Below are positions 46,516 to 56,964 of a DNA stretch of 64,000 nucleotides, in pieces. Position numbers and translations under genes: made by a program. Location of the stretch: positions 616,418-680,417 of the forward strand of contig NZ_KB373314.1 of NCBI RefSeq assembly GCF_000314795.2. Reading direction: 5' to 3'. How positions within the stretch are numbered: position 1 is the stretch's first letter; every line of letters starts with the position of its first letter. Below the pieces are notes generated by a model, which saw only the letters and a program-made list of their open reading frames with translations, was not told the origin of the DNA and did not search any database. The DNA is from Streptococcus sp. F0442 (lineage in GTDB: Bacteria; Bacillota; Bacilli; Lactobacillales; Streptococcaceae).

Positions 46516-49500
46516 TTTCTAAGTCTTTCAATTTTACTGAGACGATTTTAGAAACCCCAGATTCCTGCATAGTCACCCCATAGATAGAATCTGCAGCTGA
46601 CATGGTTCCCTTCCGGTGCGTCACGACGATAAATTGGCTTTCCTTATCAAAGCGGTTGAGGTAGTCTCCAAAACGCTTGACATTGGCTTCATCCAGGGCT
46701 GCCTCTACCTCATCCAGAATGACAAATGGAATGGTCTTGACACGAATAATCGAGAACAAGAGGGCCAAGGCAGACAAGGCCTTTTCTCCACCACTCATGA
46801 GGTTTAAGGATTGGATCTTTTTACCAGGTGGCTGCACAGAAATCTCAACACCAGCTGTCAGAAGATCCTGCTCTGTCAGAATCAAATCAGCAGAACCCCC
46901 ACCAAACATTTGACGGAAAGTGACTTTAAAGGATTCACGAATGGCTTCAAAGGTTGATTTAAAGCGTTCCTTGACTTCGTCATTCATATCGTTGATGGTC
47001 GACAGAAGCATGTTTTTCGCAGCCAAGACATCCTCACGCTGGCTAGAAAGGAAATCAAAGCGTCCCTTCACTTCATCGTATTGCTCAATCGCATCCACAT
47101 TGACTGGACCAAGTGCCTTAATGTCTTTTTCGATGCTCTTGAGCTGGTTTTCAGCTGCCGCAAGATTTTCAACCGGTTTGGCCTGTTCTTTGGCTTGGTC
47201 AAAGCTTTGCATGAATTCATCGGTAATTTGCGTTAAGAGCTTGTTCAAGCGATCCGCATGCTTTTCACGTGTTGCTTCAGCCTTGGCTTGTTGGCGAATC
47301 CACTCTTCGTTTTTCTTGCGCGCTTGTTCCATCTGTTCTGCCACATCTTCGGCCTGGCCTTCCAAATCATCCAGCTCAAAACGTTTCCGAATAACTCCTT
47401 GTTCCAAATCTGTCTTCTTGGCTTGCGCTTGTGTCAATTGATTGGATAGCTGCTCCACATCCACTGTCTGAACTTGGGCATCGCCTTGTTCAATCAGTAA
47501 TTGCAACTGATGCTCTTCTACTTCCAACTGGGAGATCGTTTCTTCCAAGCGACGAGCATCTGTTTGTTCGTAGCTTTGTTGGCTCTTATATTCCGTCTGT
47601 TGGAGTCGCAATTCTGCCAATTGCTCTTGCAGGTTTTGTACCTTTTGTTGCAGAACATCTTTGTCCGACTTCATGGTTTCAATGTCGCGGTTCAAGTTTT
47701 CTTTATGAAGCTCAATTTCTGCCAATTGCTCAGTAAGGGACTCCAGCTCTTCTTGGAGAGTTTGAGTCGCATCTGTTGCCAATTCTGACTTCAAAGCTTC
47801 CAAGAGTTCCTGAATTTCTTGCAGTTGTTCTTGGCTTTGTTGGTAAGCCAATTGGGCCCTCTGTTGCTCCAGACGCGCTTGCTCACCCTGGCTTTGAATA
47901 GAGGCCAAGTATTCTTGCGCTTGCTTAAGCAGATTGTCCTTGGTCTCTACCTCTTGCTCTGCTTCTCTCAAACGAGTATCCAGAGCTTGCATTTCCTGTT
48001 TTAAACTGTCCAATTCTGGTTTGACAAAGACCGTATTTTGGGAACGATTGGCACCACCGGCGTAAGAGCCACCCGTCCGCAATTCGGTCCCATCTAGGGT
48101 CACGATCCGAACTTGATAGTTGACTGTACGAGCCGCCTCACGCGCATGCTCCGTCGTGTCAAAGATGGCCGTTACTCCAAGCAAGTTTTGGAAAATCTGT
48201 TCAAAACGATTCTCATAGGTTACCAAGTCACTCGCAATGCCTAAAAATCCTGCACTGGTTTGAATCAGCTCCAGATTCCGCGGAGAAAGTTGACGGGCTT
48301 TGATCGTCGTTAGCGGGAGGAAAGTTGCCCGTCCCAAGCGATTGCGTTTCAAGAAGTCAATCGCTCGCGTTGCCGCCTTTTCATCCTCGACAATGATCTG
48401 TTGGCTACTAGCCCCCAGAGCAATTTCAAGCGCTGTCTGGTAGTCTTTTGAGAAGCTCAAATTCTCACTAACAGCCCCACAGATGCCTCCTAGACGTTCT
48501 GCTTCTTGTAAGACGCTCTTGACGCCTGCATAGAAGTTACTATGGTTCTTCTGAATGGCTTCCAAGCTATTGATCCGCGCCCGTTTGTTTTTGCTCTCAT
48601 CCATCAAGTCAAACATGGCCGTTTGAGCCTCTTGGTAGGCAGCTTTGGCTTGCTCCACTTTTACCAATTGATCTTGGTATTCTGCTAATAGGGCTTTGAC
48701 CGTCGCTTGTGCCTGATCCAACTCTTCCAATTGTCGAACTTCTTTTTCCTTGGCAGCTTCAAAATTGGATTGCGCCTTGATCAAGTCCTCTTGACGATGA
48801 CTAGATTCTTGCAGGAGTGCTTGGATCCGGCTCTCAATAGCAGTCCGCTCATTAGATTTTTCAGCTTCTGTCTGTAAGAGCTCCACATACTGCTCACGTA
48901 GATGCTCAATGACTTGTTCCGGATCTTCTTCATAGTTAGCTAATTCTTTTTCCAACTCTTCTTGTTGCTGACGGTTCTCTGTCAGATTTTGTTGAAGAGT
49001 TGCTAGCGTCTCTTGTTTTTCAGCCAGCTCTTTTTTCGCTTCTTCCAGACGGGCCAAAACAGCATCCAGTCGCTCTAGATTTTCCTTGCGACTATGGGCT
49101 GCTTGACTCGATTGCAACTTAGCGACTTCGATTTGCTTTTCTAAATCACTAATCAAACGAGTGACCTCTAGCAAACTGGCCTGATCTTCAGCCAAGCTCG
49201 CATCCAACTGATGGCGGGCTTTCTTAATACGGAGGTTATCTTCTTCTAAAATCTGACGACGTTGGTAATAAGAGGCCAACTGTTCTTGAATGGCTTTTTC
49301 TTCTTGGTTAGCCTTTTCATAGAGATCCTTTGTCAGATCTACTTGAGCGACCAAAACGTCCAGTAAGAGAACCTGGCGTTCTTGATCTAATTCCAAGAAA
49401 CGGCGAGCAACCGTCGCTTGCTTTTCAAGAGGTTGGATCTGTCCTTCTAATTCATAGAGGATGTCTTCCAGACGGTCCAAATTCTCCTGGGTTTGGTTGA

Positions 49501-50041
49501 GTTTGGTCTCCGTTTCCTTGCGCCGCGTCTTAAATTTCAAGACACCAGCAGCTTCTTCAAAGATAGCCCTGCGTTCTTCCGGTTTGGAGTTAAAGATCTC
49601 CTCTACCCGACCTTGAGAGATAATAGAGAAGGAATCCCGTCCCAATCCCGTATCCATGAACAAATCATGCACATCTCTGAGACGTACTTTCTTACCATCG
49701 ATCTTGTACTCGCTGTCTCCCGAGCGATAAATATGGCGTTCGACCCGAATTTCTTTCCCCGCTTGTTGGATAAAACCATCCTGGTTATCCAAGACAACCG
49801 TTACACAAGCATAATTTAGCGGTTTACGCGATTCTGTCCCTGCAAAGATGACATCGGGCATCTTGCCCCCACGTAGACTCTTGACACTGGATTCTCCTAA
49901 GGCCCAGCGCAAGCTCTCCGTGATATTTGATTTTCCAGATCCATTAGGCCCTACAACAGCAGTGACTCCTTTGTCAAACACGACTTTTGTCTTATCCGCA
50001 AAGGATTTAAAGCCTTGGATTTCAATCTCTTTTAGATACAT
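46505..50041 (-). CDS. smc: Chromosome segregation protein SMC
   Basis: SMC is the ATPase of the condensin-like complex with ScpA and ScpB; it compacts and segregates DNA. The 1178-residue protein has Walker [21 protein letters not shown] (about residues 32-51), two long coiled-coil arms (about 170-500 and 670-1020), a hinge at about 510-660 ([28 protein letters not shown]), and C-terminal signature [19 protein letters not shown] with Walker [18 protein letters not shown]. It overlaps rnc by 10 bp. Confidence 0.98.
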   Translation of the reverse strand: MYLKEIEIQGFKSFADKTKVVFDKGVTAVVGPNGSGKSNITESLRWALGESSVKSLRGGKMPDVIFAGTESRKPLNYACVTVVLDNQDGFIQQAGKEIRVERHIYRSGDSEYKIDGKKVRLRDVHDLFMDTGLGRDSFSIISQGRVEEIFNSKPEERRAIFEEAAGVLKFKTRRKETETKLNQTQENLDRLEDILYELEGQIQPLEKQATVARRFLELDQERQVLLLDVLVAQVDLTKDLYEKANQEEKAIQEQLASYYQRRQILEEDNLRIKKARHQLDASLAEDQASLLEVTRLISDLEKQIEVAKLQSSQAAHSRKENLERLDAVLARLEEAKKELAEKQETLATLQQNLTENRQQQEELEKELANYEEDPEQVIEHLREQYVELLQTEAEKSNERTAIESRIQALLQESSHRQEDLIKAQSNFEAAKEKEVRQLEELDQAQATVKALLAEYQDQLVKVEQAKAAYQEAQTAMFDLMDESKNKRARINSLEAIQKNHSNFYAGVKSVLQEAERLGGICGAVSENLSFSKDYQTALEIALGASSQQIIVEDEKAATRAIDFLKRNRLGRATFLPLTTIKARQLSPRNLELIQTSAGFLGIASDLVTYENRFEQIFQNLLGVTAIFDTTEHAREAARTVNYQVRIVTLDGTELRTGGSYAGGANRSQNTVFVKPELDSLKQEMQALDTRLREAEQEVETKDNLLKQAQEYLASIQSQGEQARLEQQRAQLAYQQSQEQLQEIQELLEALKSELATDATQTLQEELESLTEQLAEIELHKENLNRDIETMKSDKDVLQQKVQNLQEQLAELRLQQTEYKSQQSYEQTDARRLEETISQLEVEEHQLQLLIEQGDAQVQTVDVEQLSNQLTQAQAKKTDLEQGVIRKRFELDDLEGQAEDVAEQMEQARKKNEEWIRQQAKAEATREKHADRLNKLLTQITDEFMQSFDQAKEQAKPVENLAAAENQLKSIEKDIKALGPVNVDAIEQYDEVKGRFDFLSSQREDVLAAKNMLLSTINDMNDEVKERFKSTFEAIRESFKVTFRQMFGGGSADLILTEQDLLTAGVEISVQPPGKKIQSLNLMSGGEKALSALALLFSIIRVKTIPFVILDEVEAALDEANVKRFGDYLNRFDKESQFIVVTHRKGTMSAADSIYGVTMQESGVSKIVSVKLKDLENEE

Positions 50042-50733
50042 GGCCCATCGTTCCTCGTTTCAACTGCATTGCGGGCTGCTTCTTGTTCCGCTAATTTCTT
50101 GGAGCGACCATGACCGTGCCCTAGGGTTTTGCCGTTCACGAACACTTCCACTTCAAACTCCTTTGCATGAGCAGGGCCGGACTCGCTGACCACTTGGTAC
50201 TGGATCTCCACATCCCCATGAACCTGCAACAGTTCTTGCAAACGGGTCTTGTAGTCAATAACTTGAGAAAATTGACCCGTTTCCACCTTGGGAATCATAA
50301 CCTGATAGACAAAGCGCTTGACCGCTTCCACACCTTGATCTAAGAGCAAGGCACCTAAAAAGGCTTCAAACAAATCGCCAAGAATCGTATCGCGGTCCCG
50401 ACCGCCTGATTTTTCTTCGCCTTTGCCTAGTTTAATATAACGGTCAAATTGGCAATCCCGAGAAAAACCAGCCAGACTTTCTTCACGGACAATCATGGAA
50501 CGGAATTTAGACAAATCTCCCTCAGGTCTGTTTGGGTGTTCCTTATACAAATATTCGGAAATAACTAATTGAAGAACAGCGTCTCCTAAAAATTCCAAAC
50601 GTTCGTTATGTGAAATTTTTAAGAGGCGGTGCTCATTGGCATAAGACGTGTGTGTAAAAGCTGTATCTAATAAACTGCTATCTGAAAAAACGATCTGAAA
50701 CCGTTCCGATAACAGGGCTTGTAATTTCTCCAT
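50032..50733 (-). CDS. rnc: Ribonuclease III
   Basis: RNase III cleaves double-stranded RNA and matures rRNA. The start at 50733 ([12 protein letters not shown]) gives 233 residues, matching streptococcal RNase III; two more in-frame ATG codons lie upstream (50760, 50796) but overlap the promoter region. The catalytic signature is [20 protein letters not shown] with a second acidic cluster in [15 protein letters not shown]. The C-terminal dsRNA-binding domain ends in [17 protein letters not shown]. First gene of the rnc-smc-HAD-HAD-ftsY unit. Confidence 0.97.
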   Translation of the reverse strand: MEKLQALLSERFQIVFSDSSLLDTAFTHTSYANEHRLLKISHNERLEFLGDAVLQLVISEYLYKEHPNRPEGDLSKFRSMIVREESLAGFSRDCQFDRYIKLGKGEEKSGGRDRDTILGDLFEAFLGALLLDQGVEAVKRFVYQVMIPKVETGQFSQVIDYKTRLQELLQVHGDVEIQYQVVSESGPAHAKEFEVEVFVNGKTLGHGHGRSKKLAEQEAARNAVETRNDGPCI

Positions 50734-50774
50734 AGGAAGCCTACTTTCTAATAAATTCATACCTTTAAGTATAC

Positions 50775-50804
50775 CAAAAAAGAAGCACGAACGCACTTCT
50801 TTTC
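50775..50804 (-). terminator. Probable terminator between the DUF454 gene and rnc
   Basis: On the minus strand AAAAGAAG-TGCGTTCGTG-CTTCTTTTTT. A TATACT -10 for rnc follows immediately. Confidence 0.65.
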
Positions 50805-50832
50805 CTAGTTCAAGGGCCTGAATTCTCCATTT

Positions 50833-51219
50833 TTACTCAGGATCTTCGTCTGTTTGATTTTCCGGCTTATTGGGGATCACTTTTAAGAGATAAAAGGTGA
50901 TAAAAATCGTCAAAGCCCCTAAAGCAAGCTTCACCCAAATAATCGGTGCCAGATAGATGGAAATGCCCATCAGAATGTAGATCTGAAGAAGGATCCATTT
51001 TTTCCGTTCTTTGGCAATCGATTTGGTCTCTCGATAATCCGCTACATAGATTTGATAAAGCTTGGTTTGGTAAAGCCAAGTTTCAAAGCGTTTGGAACTT
51101 TTGGCAAAGCAAGCCATAGATAAGAGTAAAAAGGGGGTTGTCGGTAAAATAGGCAAAGGAATCCCAATAATTCCTAGTCCCAATGATATAAAACCAATCG
51201 TAAGATAAACAAGGCGCAT
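50833..51219 (-). CDS. DUF454 (YbaN-like) membrane protein
   Basis: This 128-residue protein has three to four membrane helices; the hallmark GIIGIPLPILPTTPFLLLSMACFAKSS appears at residues 17-43, followed by RFETWLYQTKLY. Family function is unknown. C-terminal tail is acidic (NQTDEDPE). SD AAAGGAGAAG precedes the ATG. It follows the lipoprotein gene by 33 bp, so they may be one transcript. Confidence 0.85.
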   Translation of the reverse strand: MRLVYLTIGFISLGLGIIGIPLPILPTTPFLLLSMACFAKSSKRFETWLYQTKLYQIYVADYRETKSIAKERKKWILLQIYILMGISIYLAPIIWVKLALGALTIFITFYLLKVIPNKPENQTDEDPE

Positions 51220-51252
51220 TTTCTTCTCCTTTGTATGTTTCTTTTTTCGTAA

Positions 51253-51798
51253 TCACTCTACAGCGTTCACATCTGACATTTGAAGTGTCATCTTAGAGGG
51301 GTCTGACATTCCATCGACAATCGCCATTTGCTCCTCGTTCAATGGTAATAATATCAGAGTCGCTGTATGAGAGGGTAATTCTCCACTATCTTTGATGAAA
51401 TAGCTAACCTTTTGATTCTTAAAAATAGTCTTACCATCATAAGACCACGTAATTGAAAAATTTAAATCTTTCTTGATATTTACATCTGTCTTATTGACCA
51501 ACATGAGCGCTGCTCTTCCTTCAGAAATAACTCCCGTGAAGTAGAGCGCCATATTCCCCTCGCTACCAACTTCAGGATGGTCTTTAACCAATTTCTTCCC
51601 TAACTCAATAAGATCAGACGTCTTTCCTTCATATTGAGGGGCCACCACAAATTTCAATTCTTTTTCTTTTTTTGAAGACTCTGATACTTTTGTTTCCTTC
51701 GCCATTTGAGTGGAGGTTGACTCTTTCGTATCTTGCTTAGACTGACTACAAGCTGTTAAAGCAACTAAACTTGCCAGTAATAACATCATCTTTTTCAT
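51253..51798 (-). CDS. Lipoprotein of unknown function
   Basis: This 181-residue secreted lipoprotein has a signal peptide of about 16 residues with lipobox LTAC (Cys17), then a Ser/Thr/Lys-rich linker and a beta-rich domain (KFVVAPQYEGKTSDLIELGKKL...MALYFTGVISEGRAALMLVNKT...NFSITWSYDGKTIF). I do not recognise the domain. It is a substrate for Lgt encoded at 34296. SD GAGGAG is present. Not clearly linked to vicRKX, from which a terminator separates it. Confidence 0.8.
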   Translation of the reverse strand: MKKMMLLLASLVALTACSQSKQDTKESTSTQMAKETKVSESSKKEKELKFVVAPQYEGKTSDLIELGKKLVKDHPEVGSEGNMALYFTGVISEGRAALMLVNKTDVNIKKDLNFSITWSYDGKTIFKNQKVSYFIKDSGELPSHTATLILLPLNEEQMAIVDGMSDPSKMTLQMSDVNAVE

Positions 51799-51927
51799 TT
51801 TTCATTTCTCCTCTTCTTTGATTGTACAAAACGTGACTCTCATTCAGAATTCGCTCTTTCTTATCATACACGAATTTAAGGTAAAGAGCAAATTCATCAC
51901 TAGATGAAGGGATTTTCAACAGCTATC

Positions 51928-51952
51928 AAAAAACCACCCGCAGGTGGTTTTC
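51928..51952 (-). terminator. Terminator of the vicRKX operon
   Basis: On the minus strand AAAACCACC-TGCG-GGTGGTTTTTTG: perfect stem plus T tract. Confidence 0.88.
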
Positions 51953-51956
51953 CATC

Positions 51957-52766
51957 TTATATCTTCGTCAAAGGGGTCGCTGTGTCTGGTGACGTATCCA
52001 GCACCTCAAAATCATGACCGACTGCTAGATCTGCTCGAGCCAGTTGATTTTCCATGGTCATATGGGCCAATTCTTTGATATTGTTCTCTTTTGACAAATG
52101 GCCCAGATAAATCTTCTTGGTACGATTTCCCAAGGTTCGGATCATGGCATCTGCACCATCTTCGTTAGAAAGGTGGCCTAGGTCAGACAAGATCCGTTGC
52201 TTCAAACGCCAAGCATACGAACCTGCTCGAAGAATCTCTACATCATGGTTGGACTCAATCAGATAGCCATCCGCATCCGCGACGATACCTGCTAAGCGAT
52301 CGCTCACATAGCCCGTATCCGTTAGCATGACAAAGCTTTTGCCATCCTTCATAAAGCGATAAAATTGAGGGGCTGCAGCATCGTGACTGACCCCAAAACT
52401 TTCGATATCGATATCTCCAAATGTCTTGGTCTTCCCCATTTCAAAGATATGCTTTTGAGCATCATCGACCTTTCCTAGATACTTGGTCCCTTCCATAGCC
52501 TTCCAAGTGGCTTCATTAGCATAAAGATCCATGCCATATTTCCGCGCTAAAACACCCACACCATGAATATGGTCTGAGTGTTCGTGCGTAATCAGAATGG
52601 CATCTAAATCTTCTGGTTTGCGATCAATTTCAGCCAATAGCCCCGTAATCTTTTTCCCTGAGAGCCCTGCATCGATGAGCAGTTTTTTCTTTGGTGTCTC
52701 AAGGTAGAAAGAATTTCCACTAGATCCTGAAGCTAAAATACTGTACTTAAATCCCTTTTCTGTCAT
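51957..52766 (-). CDS. vicX: VicX (WalJ/YycJ) metallo-beta-lactamase-fold protein
   Basis: This 269-residue protein from the ATG at 52766 (MTEKGFKYSILASGSSGNS) has the metallo-beta-lactamase motif THEHSDHIHG, plus GVSHDAAAPQFY and ESNHDVE. Its SD AAGGAG lies in the end of vicK. A longer frame to 52913 lies inside vicK and lacks a site, so it is rejected. VicX/WalJ proteins are nuclease-like and influence cell-wall and DNA-replication coordination; the exact role is open. Third gene of vicRKX. Confidence 0.93.
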   Translation of the reverse strand: MTEKGFKYSILASGSSGNSFYLETPKKKLLIDAGLSGKKITGLLAEIDRKPEDLDAILITHEHSDHIHGVGVLARKYGMDLYANEATWKAMEGTKYLGKVDDAQKHIFEMGKTKTFGDIDIESFGVSHDAAAPQFYRFMKDGKSFVMLTDTGYVSDRLAGIVADADGYLIESNHDVEILRAGSYAWRLKQRILSDLGHLSNEDGADAMIRTLGNRTKKIYLGHLSKENNIKELAHMTMENQLARADLAVGHDFEVLDTSPDTATPLTKI

Positions 52767-52773
52767 TGACTCC

Positions 52774-54126
52774 TTATTCTTCCTCTTCTGTATCCCAGTC
52801 GTCTTTAATCGCATCTTTATCGTACGGCAAGACAATGGTAAAGGTAGATCCCTTACCATATTCACTCTTGGCCCAAATAAAGCCTTTGTGCTGCTTAATG
52901 ATCTCCTTAGCAATGGCTAAGCCCAGACCTGTCCCACCTTGGGAACGGCTACGCGCCTTATCTACTCGGTAAAAGCGATCAAAAATCCGTGGCAAGTCTT
53001 TCTTGGGAATTCCCAAGCCCTCATCTGAGATGGAGATAATCAACTGGGCATCTGTTGTTTTCATCCCTACCTTGATTTTCCCACCATCGGGTGAGTATTT
53101 GATGGCATTGTTCAAGATATTGTCGATTACCTGGGTCATTTTATCCGTATCAATTTCAACCCAAATAGGGGTGATTGGATATTCACGGATCAGTTCATAC
53201 TTCTTGGAACCTTCTTGCGATTGGCTCTTGATCTTATCAAACCGGTTTAAAATAAAGGTAATAAAAGCTGTAAAGTTGGTCAACTCAATGTCCAACTGAC
53301 TAGTTTCATTATCGATTCGTGACAAACTCAACAGATCTGTGACCATACGCATCATCCGGTTGGTTTCATTGAGCGAAACCTTGACAAAGTCTGGTGCTAC
53401 CGGCTCTGACAAAGCACCATCGTCCAAGGCCTCCAGATAGGATTTTACACTGGTCAAGGGTGTCCGCAATTCATGACTCACATTAGAGACAAAGAGACGG
53501 CGTTCCCGCTCTTCCTTTTCCTGCTCTGTCGTATCGTGCAAGACAGCTACCAATCCAGAGATAAAGCCAGATTCGCGACGGATCAAGGCAAAGCGCACTC
53601 GAAGACTAATGTATTCCCCATTTTCATCCTGAGAGTCAATCGTCAACTCTGGTACTTCCGTAATCAACTTCCGCAGATCATAGTCGTCTCCGATCGAGAG
53701 CAAATCAAGAATACTGGTATTGAGAACCTCGTCCGGATTGACATTCAATTGCTTGGCTGCCATTTCATTGACCATGATGATCTGACCCCGTCTATTGGTC
53801 GCAAGCACTCCATCTGTCATATAGGCTAGAATACTGGTCAGCCGCTTGGTTTCCTGCTCCAGGTTTTCATGCGTCAGACGAATAACCTCGGACAGATCAT
53901 TGATACTATTGGTCATATCGGTCAGCTCGGGGCTTCCTTGCATGTCGACCACTTCAGAGTAAACCCCAGCAATCAGATCCTTAATTTTCGTGTTTAGTTG
54001 TCTGAGCTTGATATTGTCCCTACGGTTCTCTAGAAGAAGTAAGGCCACCACAATGATAAACCCAACCGTAATCAGAACAAAGACAAAGTTCGACGACATG
54101 ACAAAATGTTTTATTAGATCAATCAT
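52774..54126 (-). CDS. vicK: Sensor histidine kinase VicK (WalK)
   Basis: This 450-residue sensor of the WalRK cell-wall system has one N-terminal membrane helix (about residues 12-33) with almost no external domain, the streptococcal form. A HAMP-like segment (40-95) and PAS domain (about 95-200) follow; the phospho-acceptor His218 is in [13 protein letters not shown], then N-box [12 protein letters not shown]1 [14 protein letters not shown]-box and G2 [11 protein letters not shown]. It controls hydrolase genes such as pcsB, which FtsEX then regulates (known in streptococci). Overlaps vicR by 8 bp. Confidence 0.96.
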   Translation of the reverse strand: MIDLIKHFVMSSNFVFVLITVGFIIVVALLLLENRRDNIKLRQLNTKIKDLIAGVYSEVVDMQGSPELTDMTNSINDLSEVIRLTHENLEQETKRLTSILAYMTDGVLATNRRGQIIMVNEMAAKQLNVNPDEVLNTSILDLLSIGDDYDLRKLITEVPELTIDSQDENGEYISLRVRFALIRRESGFISGLVAVLHDTTEQEKEERERRLFVSNVSHELRTPLTSVKSYLEALDDGALSEPVAPDFVKVSLNETNRMMRMVTDLLSLSRIDNETSQLDIELTNFTAFITFILNRFDKIKSQSQEGSKKYELIREYPITPIWVEIDTDKMTQVIDNILNNAIKYSPDGGKIKVGMKTTDAQLIISISDEGLGIPKKDLPRIFDRFYRVDKARSRSQGGTGLGLAIAKEIIKQHKGFIWAKSEYGKGSTFTIVLPYDKDAIKDDWDTEEEE

Positions 54127-54820
54127 TGTTTCTCATATAATACCCGACACCACGGCGGGTCAAGATATATTCCGGACGTCCCGGTGTGTCTTCAATTTTT
54201 TCACGCAAACGACGAACCGTCACATCCACTGTCCGAACATCTCCAAAGTAATCATAGCCCCATACTGTTTCCAGAAGGTGCTCACGAGTCATAACCTGAC
54301 CCACATGGGTCGCAAGGTGATAGAGCAACTCAAACTCACGATGGGTCAAATCCAATTCTTTATTGCCTTTTTGAACCAAGAAAGCATCTGGGAGAATGTG
54401 GAGATCTCCAATTACAATCTCCGTATCGGCCTCATTTTCAAGCTGAGGATCCGCCGCAAACTCGGAACGACGCAACAAGGCCTTCACACGTGCTTGCAAT
54501 TCTCGATTAGAGAATGGCTTAGTCACATAGTCATCTGCCCCAATTTCAAGACCGATGACCTTATCAAATTCTGTATCTTTGGCAGAAAGGACAATGATGG
54601 GCACATTACTGGTCTTCCGAATGGTACGCGCCACTTCCAAGCCATCAATCTCTGGCAACATCAAATCTAGAATAATAATATCCGGATTCTCAGCCGAAAA
54701 GACTTCCAAAGCTTCCCGGCCATCAAAGGCTGTCAAGACTTCATAGCCCTCTTTTGCCATGTTAAATTTGATAATATCTGAAATTGGTTTTTCATCATCA
54801 ACGACTAATATTTTTTTCAT
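54119..54820 (-). CDS. vicR: Response regulator VicR (WalR)
   Basis: This 233-residue OmpR-family regulator has an acidic pocket (VVDDEKP), phospho-acceptor Asp52 in [13 protein letters not shown], conserved Thr/Lys of the receiver ([22 protein letters not shown]), and a C-terminal winged helix ([53 protein letters not shown]). Usually essential in streptococci. A TATAAT -10 (minus strand) lies about 60 nt upstream at about 54875. First gene of vicRKX. Confidence 0.97.
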   Translation of the reverse strand: MKKILVVDDEKPISDIIKFNMAKEGYEVLTAFDGREALEVFSAENPDIIILDLMLPEIDGLEVARTIRKTSNVPIIVLSAKDTEFDKVIGLEIGADDYVTKPFSNRELQARVKALLRRSEFAADPQLENEADTEIVIGDLHILPDAFLVQKGNKELDLTHREFELLYHLATHVGQVMTREHLLETVWGYDYFGDVRTVDVTVRRLREKIEDTPGRPEYILTRRGVGYYMRNND

Positions 54821-55061
54821 CTTACATACCTGTTTCTAATGCTTCTTTTCCTAATCAATCTCTATCCTCTTATTATATCAAACTTATGAAGAAATGTGGA
54901 GCCTCAATTGCTGAACTTTCCAATAAGAAAGGGTAAAAAAGACCGAGAAGTTAAAATCTCAGTCTCAGAAAAAACGAATGATATGTAGAAGATAAAATCA
55001 CTTGAGTGATTCTAAAAAAAGTTAATTTCCTACTTGCTAGAAGGAATGAATCATTTATTAA

Positions 55062-55321
55062 AAACTTTCCGTCGTGAGAAAAATGAGAGTGGGACAGAAA
55101 TCGGTAATTCGTTAGAATTCGATTTCGTCGTCCCACCTCCGCACAGTTGAGTAGGGCTGTAAAAGCTGATGAAATCAGCCTAGTAGAGCCCACTCAACCA
55201 CTGCGTCTTGCTCGATAATCCAAAGACAATTGAGAGGCTAGGACTTTTGTTCCATCCTCACTCGGGAGTTTTGGAACTTCATAGAAGTTCGCTGACATTC
55301 TTACTCACCTAAGGAAGGTTT
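55062..55321. repeat. Composite intergenic repeat: family A arms with a family B module inside
   Basis: Outer arms as in family A: AAACTTTCC (55062-55070) with GGAAGGTTT (55313-55321, one G-U), GTGAG (55074-55078) with CTCAC (55304-55308), and the third hairpin GAACTTC/GAAGTTC retained near 55274-55290. In place of the first hairpin is a ~177-nt module, TGAGAGTGGGACAG (55084) to TTTTGTTCCATCCTCA (55260), itself folded: GTTGAGTAGGGCT/AGCCCACTCAAC and AGCTGAT/ATCAGC stems. The second hairpin is missing. The inner module resembles a common streptococcal intergenic repeat (from memory, unnamed). Confidence 0.75.
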
Positions 55322-55358
55322 TTTAGATTGTTTTATCCTCAATCTTTTTATTTTTTCA

Positions 55359-55418
55359 TTATTTCTCAACACGTGATTTGTTGGCGATATCAGCTAGGAT
55401 TGCTGCTACAAACTCATC
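55359..55418 (-). pseudogene. Remnant of the thrS 3' end (60 bp)
   Basis: Matches thrS positions 56965-57024 with 58 of 60 bases identical, including the TAA stop. It encodes the last 19 residues ([19 protein letters not shown]) unchanged; both differences are third-position and silent. It has the same strand as thrS. Similarity stops abruptly at both ends. With thrS it forms a direct repeat around the DUF389 gene. It is not translated in any evident way. Confidence 0.9.
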
Positions 55419-55431
55419 ATGTTTAAACATT

Positions 55432-55467
55432 AAAACGGTATCTACTTTCAGAGGAGATATCGTTTTT
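55432..55467. terminator. Hairpin terminator upstream of the DUF389 promoter
   Basis: AAAACGGTATCT pairs with AGATATCGTTTT (one G-U), 12 bp, followed by T's on the plus strand. Confidence 0.75.
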
Positions 55468-55555
55468 CTTCTTCGGATAAGGATACAAAAATTTCTTCCT
55501 TTCTCTATCTTTTGAATTAATTGATTTCTTCAAAGACTGACTGTAAAATTTTTGA

Positions 55556-55561
55556 TATAAT
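55556..55561 (+). promoter_or_regulatory. -10 box of the DUF389 gene
   Basis: TATAAT preceded by GA; the -35 is unclear. Predicted start near 55568, giving a leader of about 135 nt. Confidence 0.6.
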
Positions 55562-55562
55562 A

Positions 55563-55669
55563 TGCAGGATGGACTGATGGATATTTAAAAGATAATGTTC
55601 AAAAGAATTATAAGTGAGCATTAAAAATATGTCAGTTTGGACAGAAATCTCTCTACCATCATCCATGCA
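55563..55669 (+). promoter_or_regulatory. Structured 5' leader of the DUF389 transcript
   Basis: The 5' arm TGCAGGATGGACTGATGG (55563-55580) can pair with CCATCATCCATGCA (55656-55669) with a two-base and a one-base bulge, enclosing about 75 nt of A/T-rich sequence. The stem begins at the predicted transcription start and ends about 20 nt before the AAAGGAG ribosome site. Not a known riboswitch class that I recognise. Confidence 0.5.
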
Positions 55670-55703
55670 GAAACAAGATTATATGAAATAAAAGGAGTAA
55701 CCA

Positions 55704-56753
55704 ATGTCCGGAAACTATTCAACACGTGAATTCCGCGAGAAACTATATGATGACCTTCATGTTCGATTAAGAGATACAGTGATTTTGATGTGTTCGATTT
55801 TTATTGCCTCTATAGGTCTAAATATGAATTCAACAGCTGTCATTATTGGAGCCATGCTGATTTCCCCTCTTATGACACCGATTATTGGACTTGGGTTTGG
55901 TTTAGCTATTTTTGATACGCGTTTAATCAAGCAATCTCTAGGGGTTTTATTTACTCAAGTATTGGTCAGTTTGCTTGTCTCGACTCTATATTTCTGGATT
56001 TCTCCCTTATCTTATGCAAGTAGCGAATTGATTGCACGAACCTCTCCAACCATTTGGGATGTTCTCATTGCTATTGCGGGTGGGATAGCAGGTGTCATTG
56101 GTTCAAGGAAAAAAGAAGCAAACAATATCGTGCCAGGAGTAGCCATTGCAACTGCTCTAATGCCACCTATCTGTACTGCAGGTTATGGTTTAGCTAATGG
56201 AAATGTACGATTTTTATTTGGAGCTCTCTATCTTTTCTTGATCAACTGTGTCTTTATCATGCTAATCAATATTGTTGGAACAAGAATTATGATGAGACAA
56301 TCTCCCTTAAGTTCATTTAATGAGCTAAACATTAAAATGAAAATTGGGTTGATATCCTTGATTGTATTATTGGTCCTTCCAGCCAGCTATTCAGCAGTCA
56401 CTCTGACGATGGATCAAGCGCGAAAAGAAGGGATCAAACAGTTTGTAGGAAAAGAGTTCGCCAATCATACGGTCATTAATCAAGTCTACAAGTCAAGGAA
56501 TAATGAATTGGTCTTGACGGTTGTTGGAGATCCGATTTCAGAAGAAAAATTAGAAACCATTCGCCAAAAACAAGCCTCTTACGGTATTCAATCTGTTCAA
56601 TTGAAAGTCAATCAAGTCCATAATTCGACAAAATTAGATAGTGAGACGACCAAGGAATTTTACGAAAATATTGACAAGTATATCGATCAAAAACTCTCTG
56701 AAAAAGATTCACAAAACGATCTCGTAAAAGAAAATGAAGCAGACAAGGACTGA
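55704..56753 (+). CDS. DUF389 membrane protein
   Basis: This 349-residue protein carries the DUF389 hallmark VIIGAMLISPLMTPIIGLGFGLAIFD at about residues 47-72, about six membrane helices up to residue 240, the GVAIATALMPPICTAGYGLANG motif, and a soluble C-terminal domain with beta-alpha pattern (QVYKSRNNELVLTVVGDPISEEKLETIRQK). Charged tail (SEKDSQNDLVKENEADKD). Function unknown. It is bracketed by thrS and the thrS remnant, suggesting later arrival at this locus. SD AAAGGAG. Confidence 0.88.
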   Translation: MSGNYSTREFREKLYDDLHVRLRDTVILMCSIFIASIGLNMNSTAVIIGAMLISPLMTPIIGLGFGLAIFDTRLIKQSLGVLFTQVLVSLLVSTLYFWISPLSYASSELIARTSPTIWDVLIAIAGGIAGVIGSRKKEANNIVPGVAIATALMPPICTAGYGLANGNVRFLFGALYLFLINCVFIMLINIVGTRIMMRQSPLSSFNELNIKMKIGLISLIVLLVLPASYSAVTLTMDQARKEGIKQFVGKEFANHTVINQVYKSRNNELVLTVVGDPISEEKLETIRQKQASYGIQSVQLKVNQVHNSTKLDSETTKEFYENIDKYIDQKLSEKDSQNDLVKENEADKD

Positions 56754-56896
56754 GGATAGTCAACTTATCTAACTCATGGAAGCAAATCTTGGGAAGATAT
56801 CCTATATCCAAAAGTTAATGGATAAAAAGGATTGTTAATGAGGATACTATTTGTAGTGGTTTGACCGATCACTACTAGCTCAGGTTAAACAAAATA

Positions 56897-56932
56897 GAAA
56901 AAGCAACAACTGAAATAGTTGTTGCTTTTTCT
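56897..56932. terminator. Bidirectional terminator between the DUF389 gene and thrS
   Basis: AAAAAGCAACAACT-GAAAT-AGTTGTTGCTTTTT; symmetric T/A flanks allow both directions. Confidence 0.88.
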
Positions 56933-56964
56933 TACTAAAAAATATTTCTCAGACTGTGATCGTT

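Larger units (their letters stand above)
54821..55703. other. 883-bp intergenic region between vicR and the DUF389 gene
   Basis: Contents in order: the vicR promoter; a small hairpin GACCGAGA/TCTCAGTC (54943-54966); composite repeat copy 3 (55062-55321); the thrS 3'-end remnant (55359-55418); a strong terminator (55432-55467); the DUF389 promoter (-10 at 55556-55561); and the structured leader. No protein-coding frame is convincing. Confidence 0.75.

Noticed and set aside
52767..52913. 49-residue N-terminal extension of vicX
   Set aside because: Lies inside vicK in another frame; the ATG at 52766 has a good SD and gives the known family length.
54951..55193. 80-codon minus-strand frame in the vicR-DUF389 interval
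   Set aside because: Runs through a structured repeat; no start signals and no family resemblance.
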